Of a stretch of 33,398 bases of DNA, positions 31,279-33,398 are shown piece by piece. Position 1 is the first letter of the stretch; every line of letters starts with the position of its first letter. The translations under genes and the position numbers were made by a program. The notes below the pieces were generated by a model. That model searched no databases. It saw only the letters and a program-made list of their open reading frames with translations, and was not told where the DNA came from. Origin of the DNA: a virus; the IMG/VR virus record IMGVR_UViG_3300028393_000210, positions 1 to 33,398 of that record, one strand, 5' to 3'.

Positions 31279-32970
31279 TTACCCCGATACTTGTGATTGT
31301 GCCGAACTATTTGCGGCGTTGGCATCTGTTTTATCTCGTTTAAATAATTCTGGATTTAAATTTTCATGATGCGGATATGGTTCTGTTGTAGGCACTCTTA
31401 ACATAATGCTGTTAATTGTTGTTCCGTCTGTTTCAGTTGGATTAGGATATACAGCTAAAGCTACAGGAATTTTAGCCTTAGTAGTTTTTGTTGCTTCTGT
31501 AGCGGCTGTGGCAGCTGGTCCGTTCATATGAATTTGCGCGGCTGTTTCCACATGATTGCCTCCGCTCTTGATGTTTGTGGCTTTGCCAGCAGTTAGATTA
31601 TTTCCGCCAGTTGTTTTAACGTTAAAATCTTTTGCACTAGTAATAGCAGTTCCGCCAGTGACATTTATATTAGTATCTTTGGCAACTGTAATCCCTAAAT
31701 TTCCATTTAATAGTTGGCTATAATCGCCTTGTATTGATAAATTGGTAGCACCTATGATAGTTTCGTCGTGTGTACCTTTTACACTTATTGTTCTATTACC
31801 AGTTACGATGATAGTTTTATTTCCTATAACTTCTAGTTGATGATTGCCGCCTGCTTTGATATTGATATTTCTAATAGCTTCTAAATTAATATCTCTGCCT
31901 GCAAAAAAATTCATGTCATTGTCTGTATGCACACTAATACTATCTTGCGCATACACATCTATTTTGCCATCGCTGGTCATTTCAATCCAGCTAGTACCTC
32001 TACTATTTGTGATATAAATTAAATCTTCAGTAGTGTGAAATAATATTTGGGCACCAGTTCTTGTACGCAATCTAATTAGTTCATTGTGTAAAAGTGTTGG
32101 ATCGCCGTCAGTCTCACCATCTTCTACACTGGCGTATACCGGAGGACCTTTACTGGCACTAGTCTTACGGAGATATTTGTTATGGCCGTCGTCCATAACA
32201 AAAGTACTACCACCAAGTCTACTAACAGGAGCGTCTGGCACACTTGCATTTGCAGTTCCAAGACTACCTGTTTTTCCTAATTGATCCACCGGGCCAGGGG
32301 TGCTTATTCCAAACACGCTACTAGGTGTTTCTCGTCTAGCACTGCTAGTAGTGATGCCGCGCACATCATCTAACAATAATCCTTGAGCATCTAAATATAA
32401 TGCTAACGGATGAACTGATTTTTTAAATGTAGTAGGCGGTTGAGCTCCTGAATTTTCAGGAACTTTTTTGTTATATTCTGAAACTGGAACTCGTAATTCT
32501 CTGCCTTGACTATCTTCTGTTGCAGAAAGACTTGCATCATCTAAGAACGCAAATTTAGTTGCGGCAAGACCTGGGGTCATAAAATTTACAAATGAATCTT
32601 CCTTAGGTACACAGCCTATCCAAAATCCTCTTTTAGGATCGTTGGCTAAAAACATTACTAAAACCGTTGATCCCACGTCCGGTGGTATCATCCACATGCC
32701 GTAACTTTTTTGTGAATTGTCGTAGTCGTTGGTTTCTGTGGTAAAATCAAAACTAGTAACACCCATAAACGGGCTCATGTAATCAACAGTTCGAGTTTGC
32801 CCGGTGGTATCTTTATTTCCAGAGCCCGGACGTTCTATTAATACTTTAAGACGTCCCATATATTTTCCGTCTTGATGCCCAACTACCGTGGCTAAAAACG
32901 GGCCGGACGGAGTCGACGGATACTCTGAGCTAGAATAATGAGTACTATTAGGTGTTGTATAATTTGACAT
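31279..32970 (-). CDS. 5: Baseplate central spike, gp5/gpV-like, OB fold plus beta-helix, no lysozyme (563 aa)
   Basis: Residues 24-125 are a gp5/VgrG-type OB fold (FLATVVGHQDGKYMGRLKVL; MWMIPPDVGSTVLVMFLAND; PKRGFWIGCVPKED). Residues about 250-330 carry GGSTFVMDDGH and LRTRTGAQILFHTTEDLIYI. Residues 335-485 are intertwined beta-helix repeats (FFAGRDINLEAIRNINIKAG; GNKTIIVTGNRTISVKGTHD) ending in HMNGPAA. The C-terminus has RVPTTEPYPHHENLNP (525-540), a motif of marine T4-like gp5 proteins. The trimeric needle would pierce the outer membrane. T4 gp5 has a lysozyme domain between the OB fold and helix; I see no such insertion. Its ATG follows the preceding stop immediately (TAAATG), with GGAAC as ribosome site. 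Confidence 0.9.
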   Translation of the reverse strand: MSNYTTPNSTHYSSSEYPSTPSGPFLATVVGHQDGKYMGRLKVLIERPGSGNKDTTGQTRTVDYMSPFMGVTSFDFTTETNDYDNSQKSYGMWMIPPDVGSTVLVMFLANDPKRGFWIGCVPKEDSFVNFMTPGLAATKFAFLDDASLSATEDSQGRELRVPVSEYNKKVPENSGAQPPTTFKKSVHPLALYLDAQGLLLDDVRGITTSSARRETPSSVFGISTPGPVDQLGKTGSLGTANASVPDAPVSRLGGSTFVMDDGHNKYLRKTSASKGPPVYASVEDGETDGDPTLLHNELIRLRTRTGAQILFHTTEDLIYITNSRGTSWIEMTSDGKIDVYAQDSISVHTDNDMNFFAGRDINLEAIRNINIKAGGNHQLEVIGNKTIIVTGNRTISVKGTHDETIIGATNLSIQGDYSQLLNGNLGITVAKDTNINVTGGTAITSAKDFNVKTTGGNNLTAGKATNIKSGGNHVETAAQIHMNGPAATAATEATKTTKAKIPVALAVYPNPTETDGTTINSIMLRVPTTEPYPHHENLNPELFKRDKTDANAANSSAQSQVSG

Positions 32971-33398
32971 TTAAGTTCCGCTTTCTTCTGCAGAGTCGTC
33001 TGGAGAATCCATCGATCCGCTTGGATTTGTTGGATCTGGTATTGCGGCAGATCCTGCCAATTCTTCTGGTGTTGCTGTTAGTTCAGATTCTTGATCAGCA
33101 CGTCGAAAAGCATGTATTGTTTGCGTAAATTGACCGCGTTCATCAAATACATTGCTCACCGATGTTACACAATAAGCTCCGCTAAATCTGTTAACTGGTG
33201 CTGTTTTAGTGTTAGGGCCAAAGTTATAAAGCCCTGTAGTTTGATTAATATCTATCGGGGACCTGAAATTAACAATAATATCTACTTCCCCGTTTTCGTA
33301 ATTCATTGTGCCGTCAGCATTTAAATTTGCATACTGTGTAGCTTCTGAAGTATAATTTCCTAAACCACTATGCGCAATATAATACGGGTCTCCCATAA
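32971..33398 (-). CDS. C-terminal part of a probable baseplate hub protein, 5' end cut by window
   Basis: A frame of 141 residues from the ATG at 33396 to the stop at 32971-32973, but the ATG is two bases from the window edge and is probably internal. The sequence starts GDPYYIAHSGLGNYTS, then GEVDIIVNFRSPIDINQTTG, FSGAYCVTSVSNVFDERGQF and TQTIHAFRRADQESE. The pattern 'GxYxVxxVxxxFxxGxFTQTxxxxRR' is typical of the C-terminal part of tail hub/tail-tip proteins. The last 40 residues are acidic and Pro/Ser-rich (LTATPEELAGSAAIPD). It directly precedes the spike gene, as expected for the hub on which the spike sits. Which hub family (gp27-like or other) cannot be settled from this fragment. Confidence 0.6.
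   Translation of the reverse strand, partial: MGDPYYIAHSGLGNYTSEATQYANLNADGTMNYENGEVDIIVNFRSPIDINQTTGLYNFGPNTKTAPVNRFSGAYCVTSVSNVFDERGQFTQTIHAFRRADQESELTATPEELAGSAAIPDPTNPSGSMDSPDDSAEESGT

Overview
This window is part of the late structural module of a tailed phage with a contractile tail (a T4-like myovirus). All 13 genes lie on the minus strand, so the order of transcription is right to left. The identification rests on a run of recognisable baseplate proteins in a T4-like order: the end of a probable hub protein, a gp5-like central spike, a gp25-like wedge protein and a gp6-like wedge protein. A giant protein at the gp7 position, a set of tail fibres and a small conserved structural protein follow. 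The AT-rich sequence and several familiar motifs (the LIGKN..GYG fibre anchor, the NAIHYEN protein, NATAAATA late promoters) resemble marine T4-like phages of cyanobacteria and Pelagibacter. The host cannot be named from this sequence. There are no tRNAs, rRNAs, CRISPR arrays or insertion sequences.

Layout from the right end: probable hub C-terminus (32971-33398, cut by the window edge); gp5-like spike (31279-32970); a 186-residue protein with an Ig-like C-terminus (30715-31275); a 52-residue proline-rich protein (30544-30702); gp25-like (30086-30529); gp6-like, 1147 residues (26595-30038); the 4986-residue giant (11642-26602), which takes up about 45 per cent of the window; an 887-residue repeat-rich fibre (8960-11623); a complete sedolisin (S53) peptidase (7372-8958); a 205-residue conserved structural protein (6705-7322); three paralogous fibres of 734, 556 and 496 residues (4490-6694, 2820-4490, 1288-2778); a 306-residue probable fibre or structural protein (343-1263); and the start of a small conserved gene that runs off the left end (1-282).

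The genes are tightly packed. Most junctions are overlaps or gaps of under 20 bases, and only five gaps exceed 20 bases. Four of these carry a T4-type late-promoter motif (N)ATAAATA placed 18-23 bases before the next start codon. The fifth, at the left end, carries a sigma70-like promoter (TTGACA, 17 bases, TATTAT), suggesting that a different transcription unit begins there.

The most unusual content is the peptidase. It keeps its pro-domain, the Glu/Asp/Asp/Ser catalytic residues and a Ca-site-like C-terminus, has no signal peptide, and sits one base downstream of a fibre gene. Together with the giant protein (cupredoxin-like, carbohydrate-binding-like and beta-propeller-like modules) and four or five fibres, it suggests an elaborate host-contact apparatus at the tail tip, possibly with a virion-borne or assembly protease. 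That role is inference; the domain evidence is visible in the sequence.
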